From positions 2,914,001-2,978,000 of the forward strand of contig NZ_CP109785.1 in the NCBI RefSeq assembly GCF_025913575.1: DNA of 64,000 nt, in the 5' to 3' direction. The notes under the pieces are model-generated. The model made no database searches and was not told the origin of the DNA. It saw only the letters and a program-made list of their open reading frames with translations. This DNA comes from Halocatena marina. Lineage in GTDB: Archaea > Halobacteriota > Halobacteria > Halobacteriales > Haloarculaceae. Numbering within the stretch: the first letter of the stretch is position 1; every line of letters starts with the position of its first letter. Made by a program: the position numbers and the translations under genes. Of the stretch, positions 53,208-62,236 are shown one piece after another.

Positions 53208-54302
53208 ATGCGCTCGACGGTCGCTGCGTTCACGGACACATATCTCCCAACGGTTAACGGAGTGACATATACAGTCAAGACGTGGCGGGACCGCTGGGAG
53301 TCCCGGGGGGGACGGATGGATATTGTCTATCCCCGGAGTGAGCATACACCTGCAGCGGGTGAATATCCCGTCACGAGTGCTCCATTTCCCTTCTACAACG
53401 GATTTCGAATCGGATTCCCGCGAATTCCCGACGCCGTCAGCGATGTCGACATCGTTCACGCACACACTCCATTCGGGCTTGGTGTTGGCGGTCTCCGGTT
53501 GGCGAACAAGAAGACAGAAAAACCACTCGTCGTATCCTACCACACACCGACTGAGGAGTATGCTGCATATCTCACCGAACGGTCAATAGCGAGGTATGTC
53601 GTCCACGTATCGACGGCCTACGAAAATTGGTATCTCAACCACGCCGATCACATCATCACACCGAGCGAAAACACGCGCGACCGACTCACAGACCGCGTCA
53701 ATCCACCGATCTCGGTCGTTCCAAACGGAATCGACGTCGAACGATTCACACCGACCGACACCGACGAGTTCCGCGATCGGTTTGACCTTCCCGACGGTCC
53801 GCTCGTCGGCTACACTGGCCGTCACGGCTACGAAAAGCGGTTGTGTGACATCCTCGATGCGACGGCAGGACTGGACGTGACGGTCGTCTTCGCGGGTGAC
53901 GGCCCAGCGCGTTCGAGGCTCGAAGCACGCGCAGAGACGACGAACGTTGACGTTCAGTTCCTCGGATTTCTCGACCGCGAAGATCTTCCAGCCTTTTATT
54001 CCGTGCTCGATGTGTTCGCGTTCCCGAGTCCCGTCGAAACGCAAGGTCTCGTCGCGCTCGAAGCGAATGCCTGCGGAACGCCCGTTGTTGGTGTCGAGCA
54101 AGGAGCACTGGCCGATACGATCATCGATGGGCAGACCGGGTATCACTTCCCTCCATGTGACATCGACGAATTCCGGACGGCCATTTTGCGCGCCCTCGAA
54201 AAGCGCAAATCACTCAGCTCCTCTTGTCTCGACCGTCGTGGGGATATCAGCGTCGAACAGTCGGTCGATCAGCTTGAAGCGGTCTACGAACGCGTCGTGT
54301 AA
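53208..54302 (+). CDS. Glycosyltransferase family 4 protein, diglucosyl-type
   Basis: A 364-residue GT4 enzyme. It has the N-terminal STVAAFTDTYLPTVNGVTYT typical of UDP-sugar-dependent glycolipid synthases, H-A-H-T-P-F-G-L, PNGIDVERFTPTDTDEFRD, GRHGYEKRLCDIL, the G-F-L-D-R-E-D-L-P segment and ETQGLVALEANACGTPV for the nucleotide-sugar donor. It resembles diglucosyldiacylglycerol synthases but the acceptor is not known. It follows the first glycosyltransferase by 26 bases. Confidence 0.87.
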   Translation: MRSTVAAFTDTYLPTVNGVTYTVKTWRDRWESRGGRMDIVYPRSEHTPAAGEYPVTSAPFPFYNGFRIGFPRIPDAVSDVDIVHAHTPFGLGVGGLRLANKKTEKPLVVSYHTPTEEYAAYLTERSIARYVVHVSTAYENWYLNHADHIITPSENTRDRLTDRVNPPISVVPNGIDVERFTPTDTDEFRDRFDLPDGPLVGYTGRHGYEKRLCDILDATAGLDVTVVFAGDGPARSRLEARAETTNVDVQFLGFLDREDLPAFYSVLDVFAFPSPVETQGLVALEANACGTPVVGVEQGALADTIIDGQTGYHFPPCDIDEFRTAILRALEKRKSLSSSCLDRRGDISVEQSVDQLEAVYERVV

Positions 54303-54387
54303 GAAAACGGCGCACTCCAATCATGAGGGCGAGTGTTTTTATTCTCTTCCTCCAAAGGAAGGGCCATGGCCCGGAGTTCATCCGCTC

Positions 54388-54801
54388 CTGATCGCGTTCT
54401 CGGATCCCCGTGCAAAGCGTACGGAAGACGTCGTTGTACTGCGGATCGCTGGTGAGCGCTACGCACTCTCGCTCGACGTTGCTCGTAGCTTACACGTCGA
54501 TCTTCACGACGCACTGACCGAACGACAGTCGTTTGTCCACACGGCCAGTGTCCGACACGTCGATGGGCGGTACGTAATCGAACGCCGACGAGCCGCCTCA
54601 AGCGGTAATCAAATCGCGTTCGATTCTCTCGAAGCTGTGCAGGACTGCTTCGACGATCTGCCAGACACGTTCGGTGCGGCTGACGTCGAGTATGAGGGAA
54701 TCACTGGCTCTCGACGACACTTGCTCGTTCGTCACTTCGCCGAATCAGCCGAGTTCACGTGCGAACTGATCTGTGAAAATCCGCTACGAGCGAAAAAATA
54801 A
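54388..54801 (+). CDS. DUF7528-like protein without a recognisable start codon
   Basis: The frame encodes a clear haloarchaeal family protein: EDVVVLRIAGERYALSLDVA, FVHTASVRHVDGRYVIERRR and the C-terminal GSRRHLLVRHFAESAEFTCE. Upstream, from the end of the glycosyltransferase gene at 54302 to the domain start, there is no in-frame ATG, GTG or TTG. The nearest possible non-canonical codon is CTG 54388, used here as an arbitrary boundary. An ATG at 54366 is in another frame. Either a frameshift near 54366-54425 or an unusual start. Confidence 0.55.
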   Translation: MIAFSDPRAKRTEDVVVLRIAGERYALSLDVARSLHVDLHDALTERQSFVHTASVRHVDGRYVIERRRAASSGNQIAFDSLEAVQDCFDDLPDTFGAADVEYEGITGSRRHLLVRHFAESAEFTCELICENPLRAKK

Positions 54802-54882
54802 CAACGACAATCCAACAGTAGCGGAGACGAACCAACAATCGTCCGAGCAGTGACCACGGAATCATCACCCGGCGGTGGATAT

Positions 54883-55917
54883 TCACTTGATAGTGGTGTA
54901 CTCAGATTCCTCGTTGAGTGCGAGATTCGTTGCGATTTCTGCGTTTCGAACGGCATACTGTGCAGTTTGTTGGAGGCTCACGAGCACCTCCCGCATCCGA
55001 AGAAGATCGCGGTTGGGCATCTCGTCGATGTCGTTGAGGATTTCCTTTTCGCGGTCTTTGATTTCAGTGAAGAGCCGTCTAACATCGAGAGCCATCTCGT
55101 AATCGCGGTTGACGGCACACAGGACACCTTTCTCAGTGATTTCGTTCACCTGATCGGTGTATTCACGGATACGCCGCATCGTCGTAGTATCCACTTCGAG
55201 CATGTGACCCTCGGCATCAAGTGCGATTTCGGCGATATCTTCTGCGTTGTCCGCGGTTAGTTCGAGATTTTTCGCGATCGATCGATACCCGATGAGCGCG
55301 AAGCCGTCGTCGAGTTCGAGCGCTTGCGTCAGATTCGGATTCTGGTAAGCGGTGAAAATGAGACGGAGCAGAAGGACGAAAATCTTGTTTGCTTGTCGCT
55401 CGCGGTTCAGTGCCCGCTGTGCGAGATCGGGATTTCCGTGAGCAAGTGACCTGATGGCTTCGTCGCGCATGGTTCGGCCAGTCGATTCGAGCCGTTCGAT
55501 CAGGTCGGCAAGGGTGAAGTCCTCTGGATCGACTGAACAACGAATCGTGATACGCTCTGGCGTTTCCTCAATGACGCCAAGCCCCATGAGCTGCGTTTCG
55601 GCGTTGTAGACGGCGTTGATCGTCTCACTCTCCAATGTTTCGTTCTCTTCGGTCTCGACTTGGATGATCCGGCGACCAAGAACATACTGTGCAAGAATAG
55701 CACGTTCGACAGCGTCTGCAGCGAGATTCTCCGAGTGGATAATAGCCTCCGATTCTTCCTGCTGGACGGATTCGGGCATCACCGCCAGCATTCCTTTTCC
55801 ACCCATGCGCAGAGAGACTTCATCGCCCTTATTGACGTCGTACTCCTTTGCCCATTCTGCGGGCAACGTCATCGCTAATGTGGACGGTCCCAAGCGCTGG
55901 ACCTTTCGCGTCTCCAT
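54883..55917 (-). CDS. PhoU-domain phosphate-uptake regulator with AbrB-like N-terminus
   Basis: A 344-residue protein. Residues ~1-45 form an AbrB/SpoVT-like swapped-hairpin domain (METRKVQRLGPSTLAMTLPA, DEVSLRMGGKGML). Two PhoU helical bundles follow (about 100-210 and 225-330) with A-E-D-I-A-E-I-A-L and V-N-E-I-T-E-K motifs. This fusion is common in haloarchaea, where such PhoU proteins regulate phosphate uptake genes. The start is ATG 55917; ATG 55926 would add three residues. Confidence 0.9.
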   Translation of the reverse strand: METRKVQRLGPSTLAMTLPAEWAKEYDVNKGDEVSLRMGGKGMLAVMPESVQQEESEAIIHSENLAADAVERAILAQYVLGRRIIQVETEENETLESETINAVYNAETQLMGLGVIEETPERITIRCSVDPEDFTLADLIERLESTGRTMRDEAIRSLAHGNPDLAQRALNRERQANKIFVLLLRLIFTAYQNPNLTQALELDDGFALIGYRSIAKNLELTADNAEDIAEIALDAEGHMLEVDTTTMRRIREYTDQVNEITEKGVLCAVNRDYEMALDVRRLFTEIKDREKEILNDIDEMPNRDLLRMREVLVSLQQTAQYAVRNAEIATNLALNEESEYTTIK

Positions 55918-56026
55918 ATCGTACATCCTCTCTCCACGACCTTAAGGATGTCTCAATGTCAGAGAATACCTCATAGAGTTTTATACTAAAGGAAGGTACA
56001 TATTCATATATATTACCGATACTAAT

Positions 56027-57151
56027 TCACACGATTCGAAGAAGTCGGTGTTCGAACCGACCAACACGAACCTTCTGCCAGCCGCGTAGCGAGCTTTCGA
56101 GATCAGGGTCGTCGATATCGACGCGAAGCTCGCCAATCTCGTCGAGCTTTGCGTTCGAGGCGACAACGACAAGCTCGGATTGGCGAAGCACCGCAGGGGA
56201 CAGCTGCTGGTTACCGCGTCCAAAAATAAAGCCTTGACCACCGATCGGCGAAACGACGACGACGTTCCGATCACCCAGCGCGGCGAGAATGTCCGACTCG
56301 CTTCCATCCCACACGAGTATCTCACCAGCAGGAGATCCTACTCCCTCATCGGAGTCCGATGTTGGTGACACATCTGAATCAGTGCGCCATACGTCGACTC
56401 CCAGCGGTGAGCCTTCGAATCCGAGTTGCTGTTTGATCGCTCCGAGTGTACTGCCCGGACCGAGGACGTACGTCGTCCCCGGTTCCACATCGCTTGCAAA
56501 CCCTGCAGCGAGGGTCTCGACGCTTCCACCACTGAGCTGTTTGTTCGATTGGACTGCTTCGGCAACAGGGACGTTCACGACTGCTTTGAGTTCAGACTGA
56601 ACCGATCCCTCGCGGTATGCCGCTTCGTCGATGTCGTTCACCTCGCGTCGTTCGGTGCGTTCGTAGGTCGCGGCGATCCGTCCTGCCGCACGAGGTGTTA
56701 CCGCAAACACCGACGAATAGATCTTCACACCAGCAGGCACCCCGAGTATCGGGGTGTCGCGCTCTGCTCGGGAGATCGTCTCTGCGACGTCGGCTGCCGT
56801 ACCGTCGCCACCGACAAACACCACGAGATCGACATCGTGTTCGAGAAACGCCTCGACGGCTCTCTGTGTGTCTTCGGCAGTCGTCTCTGCTGGTGTCTCG
56901 TGGACGACGGTCGGAGCTGAATCGAAATCGGCACTGCGGACTTCGTCTTCACCCATGATGCCCCCAACAGTCACAATGTGGACGTCGGATGCGTGTGTCG
57001 AGAGCGATTCGAGGGCTGCTCGGGCCCGATGGGGCGCTCGTGGTTCGGCACCCCGCGAGCGAGCTTCTTCGACGCTATCGTCGGTTCCTTTCAATCCGAC
57101 GCGCCCACCCATACCCGCAATCGGATTCACGACGACACCGATTTTTCTCAC
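56027..57151 (-). CDS. ATP-NAD kinase family protein
   Basis: A 374-residue kinase-like protein from GTG 57151 (VRKIGVVVNPIAGMGGRVGL). The nucleotide motif VVFVGGDGTAADVAET contains the G-G-D-G-T signature of the NAD kinase/diacylglycerol kinase fold. A second half with VLGPGSTLGAIKQQLGF and SPIGGQGFIFGRGNQQL marks the 'NAD kinase-related' group found in archaea and bacteria beside transport or catabolic genes. Whether it phosphorylates NAD or another substrate is unknown. It is divergent from a 38-residue membrane peptide gene. Confidence 0.8.
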   Translation of the reverse strand: MRKIGVVVNPIAGMGGRVGLKGTDDSVEEARSRGAEPRAPHRARAALESLSTHASDVHIVTVGGIMGEDEVRSADFDSAPTVVHETPAETTAEDTQRAVEAFLEHDVDLVVFVGGDGTAADVAETISRAERDTPILGVPAGVKIYSSVFAVTPRAAGRIAATYERTERREVNDIDEAAYREGSVQSELKAVVNVPVAEAVQSNKQLSGGSVETLAAGFASDVEPGTTYVLGPGSTLGAIKQQLGFEGSPLGVDVWRTDSDVSPTSDSDEGVGSPAGEILVWDGSESDILAALGDRNVVVVSPIGGQGFIFGRGNQQLSPAVLRQSELVVVASNAKLDEIGELRVDIDDPDLESSLRGWQKVRVGRFEHRLLRIV

Positions 57152-57228
57152 ACACTCACGTACTATCGGACGAATGAAAAGCGATCCGAACCAGACCGCT
57201 TTATGCTCCCGACGACGAACCCCTGAAC

Positions 57229-57345
57229 ATGTACGTCCTACTTCAGACAATGGCCCAGCCAGAGCTCGTCAATATTGCAGGCTACATCCTCTTTTTCGGT
57301 GGCCTCGCACTGATCGCCGTTTGGGTATCGCACCTTACGCAGTAG
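57229..57345 (+). CDS. 38-residue single-helix membrane peptide
   Basis: ATG 57229 to TAG 57345 encodes MYVLLQTMAQPELVNIAGYI followed by LFFGGLALIAVWVSHLTQ. One hydrophobic segment (about 13-34) spans the membrane; the start region is short and polar. It is divergent from the NAD-kinase-like gene across 77 bases. The clean frame, codon use and hydrophobic pattern support a real small membrane protein. The function is unknown. Confidence 0.6.
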   Translation: MYVLLQTMAQPELVNIAGYILFFGGLALIAVWVSHLTQ

Positions 57346-57484
57346 CACTAGCCACACACGCAGAGTGACGCAATAGAGGCCCTGCCTCGGTGATGTTCTT
57401 GTTGGATGTCGCAGAACACAGTAGTGGCGTGGGCTTTTGAGAGATGTATAACAGAACAGCAATCGGAATAGACTCGAAAAGAAC

Positions 57485-57504
57485 CATACCATATCATACC
57501 ATAC
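57485..57504 (+). repeat. Tandem 10-base repeat upstream of the nucleotidyltransferase
   Basis: CATACCATAT then CATACCATAC, two copies of a 10-base unit ending five bases before the ATG at 57509. The period is about one helical turn. It may be a promoter-proximal binding site or leader sequence. Confidence 0.55.
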
Positions 57505-57508
57505 AGAG

Positions 57509-57976
57509 ATGGCACGTCTCGATTCCCACCACCTCGACGCTGTCCGGTTGCTCTACACGACACTCAAGGGAACGTCAGTGAGTTGGGCACTGACTGGAAG
57601 CACGAGCCTTGCGTTACAGGACCTGCCACTTGCTCCCAACGACATTGACGTTCAAACAACTGGAGAGGGAGCGTACTCGATCGAAGAACAATTCACGGAA
57701 TGTATGGTTGAGCCAGTATCGTTCGTATCATCGGAGCAGATTCGGTCTCACTTTGGAAAGCTCGTATTGGAAGACACGCTCGTTGAAATCATGGGAGCTG
57801 TCCAGAAGCGCCGTGAGGATGGAACGTGGACATCACCAGTTGCTATCGCCGAACACCGCGACATCATCTCGGTCGAAGGGATGCAAATACCAGTATTATC
57901 ACTCCAATACGAGGCACAGGCGTATGATCAACTAGGACGAAACGAACGCGCCGATGTCATTAGAAAACACCGTTGA
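57509..57976 (+). CDS. Orphan nucleotidyltransferase-fold protein
   Basis: A 155-residue protein of the minimal nucleotidyltransferase fold. After an N-terminal helix, W-A-L-T-G-S-T-S-L-A-L places the G-S turn at residues 30-31 and PNDIDVQT places D45 and D47 as the metal-binding pair. The third acidic residue is probably E92 or nearby in VEIMGAV. It resembles MNT/AbiEii-type antitoxin or toxin NTases and lincosamide-nucleotidyltransferase-like proteins. No HEPN or other partner gene is adjacent. Confidence 0.7.
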   Translation: MARLDSHHLDAVRLLYTTLKGTSVSWALTGSTSLALQDLPLAPNDIDVQTTGEGAYSIEEQFTECMVEPVSFVSSEQIRSHFGKLVLEDTLVEIMGAVQKRREDGTWTSPVAIAEHRDIISVEGMQIPVLSLQYEAQAYDQLGRNERADVIRKHR

Positions 57977-58111
57977 CACTCTGCACCGATAGAATAAATG
58001 GTTCATTCAGCCAACAACCGCTAGAGCACGTCTGTGGAGTCATCACACGACAGCAGTAGCACCAATTTCCATATAAGCCGGTGAGAGACGTCGTTATTCC
58101 TCGTTATGTAT

Positions 58112-58678
58112 TCACGAGAGATTCGATAGCACCTGTTCACTGTCTGCGATCGTGGCGAACTCATCTCGGAGGTGAGCGAGTGCTGCCTGATGATTATCAT
58201 CCGCAGCGATCGCAGTTCCGTTGGGAGCCACTCGATCGAACGTTGCGGTTGCATCGGAAACGACAATCGCGTGAAAGCCGAGATTTTCCGCCATGCGTGT
58301 AGTCGTCGAGACACAGTGATCCGTCGTCAGGCCTGCGATGATGAGCGTCTCGTACTCGTGTTCGTGCAGCCACGATTCGAGTTCCGTGCCGATGAACGCG
58401 CTGTTGACCTGCTTTACAAAGACAGCCTCATCATTTTTCGGTGCTAGCTCTGGTTTGAAAGCAAACCCTGGTTGCTCACCCTTGAGCGGAGACGATTCCT
58501 CTTGTGAATCGTGGCGGACGTGGACAACCGGGCGTTTTGTTTCTCGCCACGTCTCAAGGAGGTCTCTGGCCCGGTGTTCTGCATACGGGTTGTTGCGCTT
58601 TCCCCACGATCGATCATCGAATCCTCGTTGGAAGTCGACGAGGAGAAGCACCGAATTGGTGGGAAGCGTCGATCTCAT
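58112..58678 (-). CDS. Isochorismatase-family cysteine hydrolase
   Basis: A 188-residue hydrolase. The catalytic triad D15 ([10 protein letters not shown]), K89 ([10 protein letters not shown]) and C122 ([11 protein letters not shown]) is complete. This family hydrolyses nicotinamide, ureas, biuret, N-carbamoyl compounds or isochorismate. The product here is not predictable. It overlaps the preceding YqcI/YcgG gene by four bases, so it is expressed with it and may process its product. Confidence 0.88.
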   Translation of the reverse strand: MRSTLPTNSVLLLVDFQRGFDDRSWGKRNNPYAEHRARDLLETWRETKRPVVHVRHDSQEESSPLKGEQPGFAFKPELAPKNDEAVFVKQVNSAFIGTELESWLHEHEYETLIIAGLTTDHCVSTTTRMAENLGFHAIVVSDATATFDRVAPNGTAIAADDNHQAALAHLRDEFATIADSEQVLSNLS

Positions 58679-59475
58679 TGTCCTTGTCCGATGCTGACCG
58701 AGCTTTTTGGGTGCTCACGAGTGACTCGAAGTGGACATTTCGGTGGTGCTTGCTCGGAATCTTCCGGAAGCAAGTACTGGTGCCACTCCCGGTCGCCTTC
58801 GATCCCCCAATCGCCGAGGTTCGCGTGCGGGCAGACCCCATCATACGCTTCTAACCGGTCTTGGATGACCGTTCGAGCAGTTTGGCCCGCGTCGGTATCG
58901 GCGGTCACGCCGTGGAAGACGCCCCGTGGCTGGAAGGTCACTTCGAGACCAACCGAACAGTAGCGGCTCATTCGCTCCTCGTAAAATGGGGCACGCGACG
59001 TTGGAAACATGGGCTCACCGCCGAAACAGAACTCCCAGTGTGGGGTATCCGGATCTGTCGGGATGTCGGTGGGCCACGGTTCCGGATCGTGGATGTGAAG
59101 AAACTGGAGAATGTGCCAGAGGGCTTCGTGATAGTCGGCTTCAGTAGCTGTCCGCGTCGATGGTTTGAAGAAGACGGTGAGTGGCGCTCGCTCGCTATAT
59201 TCTTCGTAGATATCGAGATACTCGATGATGGTTTCTCCGAGTGCAAAGAGCGCGTCTTTGTCGGTGAGCGACGCACAGAAGGTGTACAGCGCTGTGCCGT
59301 TTCGTTCGGTGTCGATGCCAAAGTAACACGGAAAAGGAGTTCCGTTTCGGTCTCCCAACACAGTCTCACGGAAGTTCTCGTAGTGGGCGATCCCCCACTC
59401 GGGCAGTTTCTCGGACGCGACCCGGTGTCGGACGGTTTCTTGATCCATCAAGGCGTGAACGGCGGGTTCGTTCAT
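58675..59475 (-). CDS. YqcI/YcgG-family protein (possible heme-dependent N-oxygenase)
   Basis: A 266-residue member of the YqcI/YcgG family (PF08892). Family blocks are visible: [40 protein letters not shown] and [20 protein letters not shown], then [20 protein letters not shown] and [14 protein letters not shown]. Characterised relatives (the arginine N-hydroxylase AglA and GntA of guanitoxin synthesis) are heme-dependent oxygenases of guanidine groups. The start is ATG 59475. It is the first gene of a two-gene unit with the isochorismatase-like protein. Confidence 0.85.
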   Translation of the reverse strand: MNEPAVHALMDQETVRHRVASEKLPEWGIAHYENFRETVLGDRNGTPFPCYFGIDTERNGTALYTFCASLTDKDALFALGETIIEYLDIYEEYSERAPLTVFFKPSTRTATEADYHEALWHILQFLHIHDPEPWPTDIPTDPDTPHWEFCFGGEPMFPTSRAPFYEERMSRYCSVGLEVTFQPRGVFHGVTADTDAGQTARTVIQDRLEAYDGVCPHANLGDWGIEGDREWHQYLLPEDSEQAPPKCPLRVTREHPKSSVSIGQGQ

Positions 59476-59567
59476 GCGCTTGGTTGAACACCAGACTAGC
59501 TATGTCTTTTTGGGATCGTTCGAAAGATGGACAGATGGCACATTCGGCGCGGTCGTAGACCGTTCAC

Positions 59568-60254
59568 TCAGGCCGTTGTGACGCGTTCTATGAACCACTC
59601 TGTTGCTGCTTCCACGACGGATGCGTCCGTTCCGCTGATCTTCACCCGGACGAGTTCACCGGGATAGCTTCCCACAGCCACGTCGAATCGCGCTCTGAGT
59701 TCCTCGAATCGATCGAGCAGCGCGCTCTCTGGTTCGTCGACTGCCACTGTCGTGACGTGCTCGATAGTTCCTGAAAATTCGTCTTCGATTCGCTCGAACA
59801 TCGCTTTCATCTCTGCTGGCACACCGGGAAGAACGTACGTTGAGCTGATGATGCAGCCCGGTGCAACGCCCGCGTCGTTGTGGAGCGGTTGTGCACCGGC
59901 AGGAATCTCCGCGGTTCCGTCGGTGAGGTCCTCTCGTGCGTATCCACCGTGTGTTTCGAGCCACGCTAGCGCCTCGTCGTTTTGTTCGAGTGTCCGTCCG
60001 AATGCGGCTGCGATGCCCTCCATCGTCAGGTCGTCGTGCGTCGGCCCGAGACCACCGGTGACGACAACCGCATCGTACTCGGCGTGGTATTCGTTGACGA
60101 CGCGGGCGATGTCAGCAACGCGGTCAGGAACAGTCGTGATTCGCTCGATGTCGACCCCACGGGCCACGAGCTGTTCGGCAAGCCACGTAGCGTTCGTATT
60201 GACCGTCTCACCGGCGAGAAGTTCATCACCGACCGTGACGAGGGCGACCTGCAT
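59568..60254 (-). CDS. CinA-like molybdopterin-binding (MoCF) domain protein
   Basis: A 228-residue protein with the MoaB/Mog (MoCF) fold: MQVALVTVGDELLAGETVNT, the V-V-V-T-G-G-L-G-P-T-H-D-D segment and GCIISSTYVLPGVPAEMKAM. It corresponds to the N-terminal half of CinA; the C-terminal nicotinamide-nucleotide deamidase domain is absent. It is the last gene of the TFE-DUF2110-DUF5803 unit. Function may be ADP-ribose or nucleotide pyrophosphatase, as reported for CinA. Confidence 0.82.
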   Translation of the reverse strand: MQVALVTVGDELLAGETVNTNATWLAEQLVARGVDIERITTVPDRVADIARVVNEYHAEYDAVVVTGGLGPTHDDLTMEGIAAAFGRTLEQNDEALAWLETHGGYAREDLTDGTAEIPAGAQPLHNDAGVAPGCIISSTYVLPGVPAEMKAMFERIEDEFSGTIEHVTTVAVDEPESALLDRFEELRARFDVAVGSYPGELVRVKISGTDASVVEAATEWFIERVTTA

Positions 60255-60291
60255 GAGATCCTGTATGACGGGGTCGGCTAAAAGTTCCCCC

Positions 60292-61050
60292 TTACGGCTG
60301 CTCGTCCTGGGTATCGATATCGAATCCGATGTTCTTCCGTATTCGTTCGAGCTTGCGAATCTGCATGAGGTAATAGCCTGCCCCAATGAGTCCACCGACA
60401 GCTAGTATTCCAGCGATACCACCGAAAATGAAGAGATCTTGGTTGAGGTAGTAGCGGACCGAGAGGCTGTCCGATTCGACCGACCGCCACGTGACGTGAA
60501 CACGACCATCGACCGATTCAGTTTTGTAGTTATTGGGCTGGACACTGCCGAGAAGCGGCATGGAAACGTCCATACCCGATGGCAGGATGACCTCGTAGGA
60601 TGGGCCGTCGAGTTCCCCCGAGTCTAAGAACACCGGCATGGTAATCGACCGACTCTGCTTATCCGCGACGAAAGCGACTTTGCCGTCTGGTTTTGGGACG
60701 TGGATCGTCGTACGCTTGGACGATTTATCGATATAGAACGACTTTTTCTCGCTGGGGGTGATCTCAGACTCATTCGGATAGCGATACGTCACAGCGCTCA
60801 GATCGAGAGATCGCTCCTGACCAAGTGAGTCGTGAGTGTATACATCGAGCTGTCGCTGATTGACTTTGTACACCGACTGATACTGGTCAGCGTTGAGTGT
60901 GAGTGTGGCGTCTGCATCGGTATCCCAGTTGAACTGTACGTTCTTTTTTTCCTTCTCCCCGCCACCGAAATCCATCCCAGTCATGGATGTGCAGCCAGCA
61001 CTGACGGTCAACAGCACGAGGCAACCGACGATAGCGAGTAGGCGTTTCAT
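60292..61050 (-). CDS. DUF5803-family lipoprotein
   Basis: A 252-residue lipoprotein. The signal MKRLLAIVGCLVLLTVSAGC ends at a S-A-G-C lipobox (C20). The central region is beta-rich; one membrane helix near the C-terminus (LFIFGGIAGILAVGGLIGAG) is followed by a basic cytosolic tail. DUF5803 is a haloarchaeal family of unknown function usually beside TFE and DUF2110. It overlaps DUF2110 by four bases. Confidence 0.83.
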   Translation of the reverse strand: MKRLLAIVGCLVLLTVSAGCTSMTGMDFGGGEKEKKNVQFNWDTDADATLTLNADQYQSVYKVNQRQLDVYTHDSLGQERSLDLSAVTYRYPNESEITPSEKKSFYIDKSSKRTTIHVPKPDGKVAFVADKQSRSITMPVFLDSGELDGPSYEVILPSGMDVSMPLLGSVQPNNYKTESVDGRVHVTWRSVESDSLSVRYYLNQDLFIFGGIAGILAVGGLIGAGYYLMQIRKLERIRKNIGFDIDTQDEQP

Positions 61051-61718
61051 GGAATTACACAGAGCAACTCTGACGGGAGATGTTGCCCGATAGCAGAGAG
61101 GATTCCAGGCGGATCAGTAGTCTCATGACAAACGATGCTCTGTTCGAGAAGCCCGAGTCGCTCGACAGTGACAATGTCTTGGGCGTGCCCCGCCCGGTTC
61201 ACTGTGGCACGCACTTCCGCCCGTGTTGCGCTGTTTACGTTCACGCGACCGGTTCCGCGCGTCCATTCGTACAGACGATCGCGCTCTTCGTCAGCCAACC
61301 GAGGCTGCTCTCCGTAGACGAATCGGAGCGGGAGGTGCTGAACCAGCCCAAACCGCGTTCTGATCTGTTTTGGCGTTCCTGCTCCCAATCCGAGACGGTC
61401 GCTCGGAATGCGAATGTGCTTGTCCGTTCCAGCGTCGAGCGTGAGTCCCTCATCGTCCCACGCTTCGAGCGTTCCGACGTATTCGGTTCCTTCCTCGAAC
61501 GTGGGCGTGATTGAACCCCACCGCTCGCGGAGAACGTTGCGCGCGACGACCGCGTCGGGGCCGTCGATTGTGACCGAGGGAAACCCATCCTCACGCAGAC
61601 CGATCGTCCACTCGACATCAATTTCACCGAGATCGTTCTCGATGAGCGAACCCAGCGAGTCGATCGTGCGCTTTTGAGCAGTCCCTTCGACGTAGATTTT
61701 GGTTGCGAGAACGACCAT
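61047..61718 (-). CDS. DUF2110-family protein
   Basis: A 223-residue archaeal conserved protein: VVLATKIYVEGTAQKRTIDS, then a region with E-Y-V-G-T-L-E-A-W-D-D-E-G-L-T-L-D-A and a C-terminal R-L-G-L-L-E-Q-S-I-V-C. Its function is unknown; the widely conserved position immediately downstream of TFE points to transcription or RNA metabolism (inference). It overlaps DUF5803 by four bases and TFE by one base. Confidence 0.8.
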   Translation of the reverse strand: MVVLATKIYVEGTAQKRTIDSLGSLIENDLGEIDVEWTIGLREDGFPSVTIDGPDAVVARNVLRERWGSITPTFEEGTEYVGTLEAWDDEGLTLDAGTDKHIRIPSDRLGLGAGTPKQIRTRFGLVQHLPLRFVYGEQPRLADEERDRLYEWTRGTGRVNVNSATRAEVRATVNRAGHAQDIVTVERLGLLEQSIVCHETTDPPGILSAIGQHLPSELLCVIP

Positions 61719-62236
61719 TAGGCTTCCACATTTAGTTCAGCACGGAGTTTGTCGATGCGATCGTCCATCGCTTCGACGAGGACATCGTTACTCATCGGTT
61801 CTAGTTCGGCACCACATTGGGGGCATTCGAAGCCAAATTCGATTGCTTCCTCGAATTCGAACCGAATCGATTCCTCGGGGCAAAGGTAGAACTCGTGGTC
61901 AGTTTCGTACTCTCGGCGGTCTTCGAGCGCGTCAAGGAGACGGTACATCTCCTCTTCGAGCTGCTCAGGAACGTTCTCGTAATGGAACGTCCAGAGATAG
62001 GTAAGCCAGCCTGAGTCCTCATCGCGGAGCCGACGGTAGCTCGCGAGATCGTTCTCGTACAAAATAAACAGCGCCCGACGAACGTCATTAAGTTCGAGAC
62101 CGAGATCCTCCGCGAGTTCTTCATCGGTTACTTCGCCGTCCGGCGGCGCAGCAGCAACCGGCATACCCGTCGGACCGACGAGTTCGTGGAGATACTTCTG
62201 AATGACGGGGTCGTTCAATAACTCCTCGAAGGCCAT
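61718..62236 (-). CDS. tfe: Transcription initiation factor E subunit alpha
   Basis: A 172-residue archaeal TFE. Residues ~1-90 form the winged helix (ELLNDPVIQKYLHELVG, EDLGLELNDVRRALFILYEN), then a helical region and a C-terminal zinc ribbon with C-P-Q-C at about residues 141-144 and a single N-terminal Cys in LCPEES. TFE stabilises promoter opening by RNA polymerase. The ATG at 62236 is the family start; the frame to 62317 is not used. It heads the TFE-DUF2110-DUF5803-CinA cluster. Confidence 0.93.
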   Translation of the reverse strand: MAFEELLNDPVIQKYLHELVGPTGMPVAAAPPDGEVTDEELAEDLGLELNDVRRALFILYENDLASYRRLRDEDSGWLTYLWTFHYENVPEQLEEEMYRLLDALEDRREYETDHEFYLCPEESIRFEFEEAIEFGFECPQCGAELEPMSNDVLVEAMDDRIDKLRAELNVEA

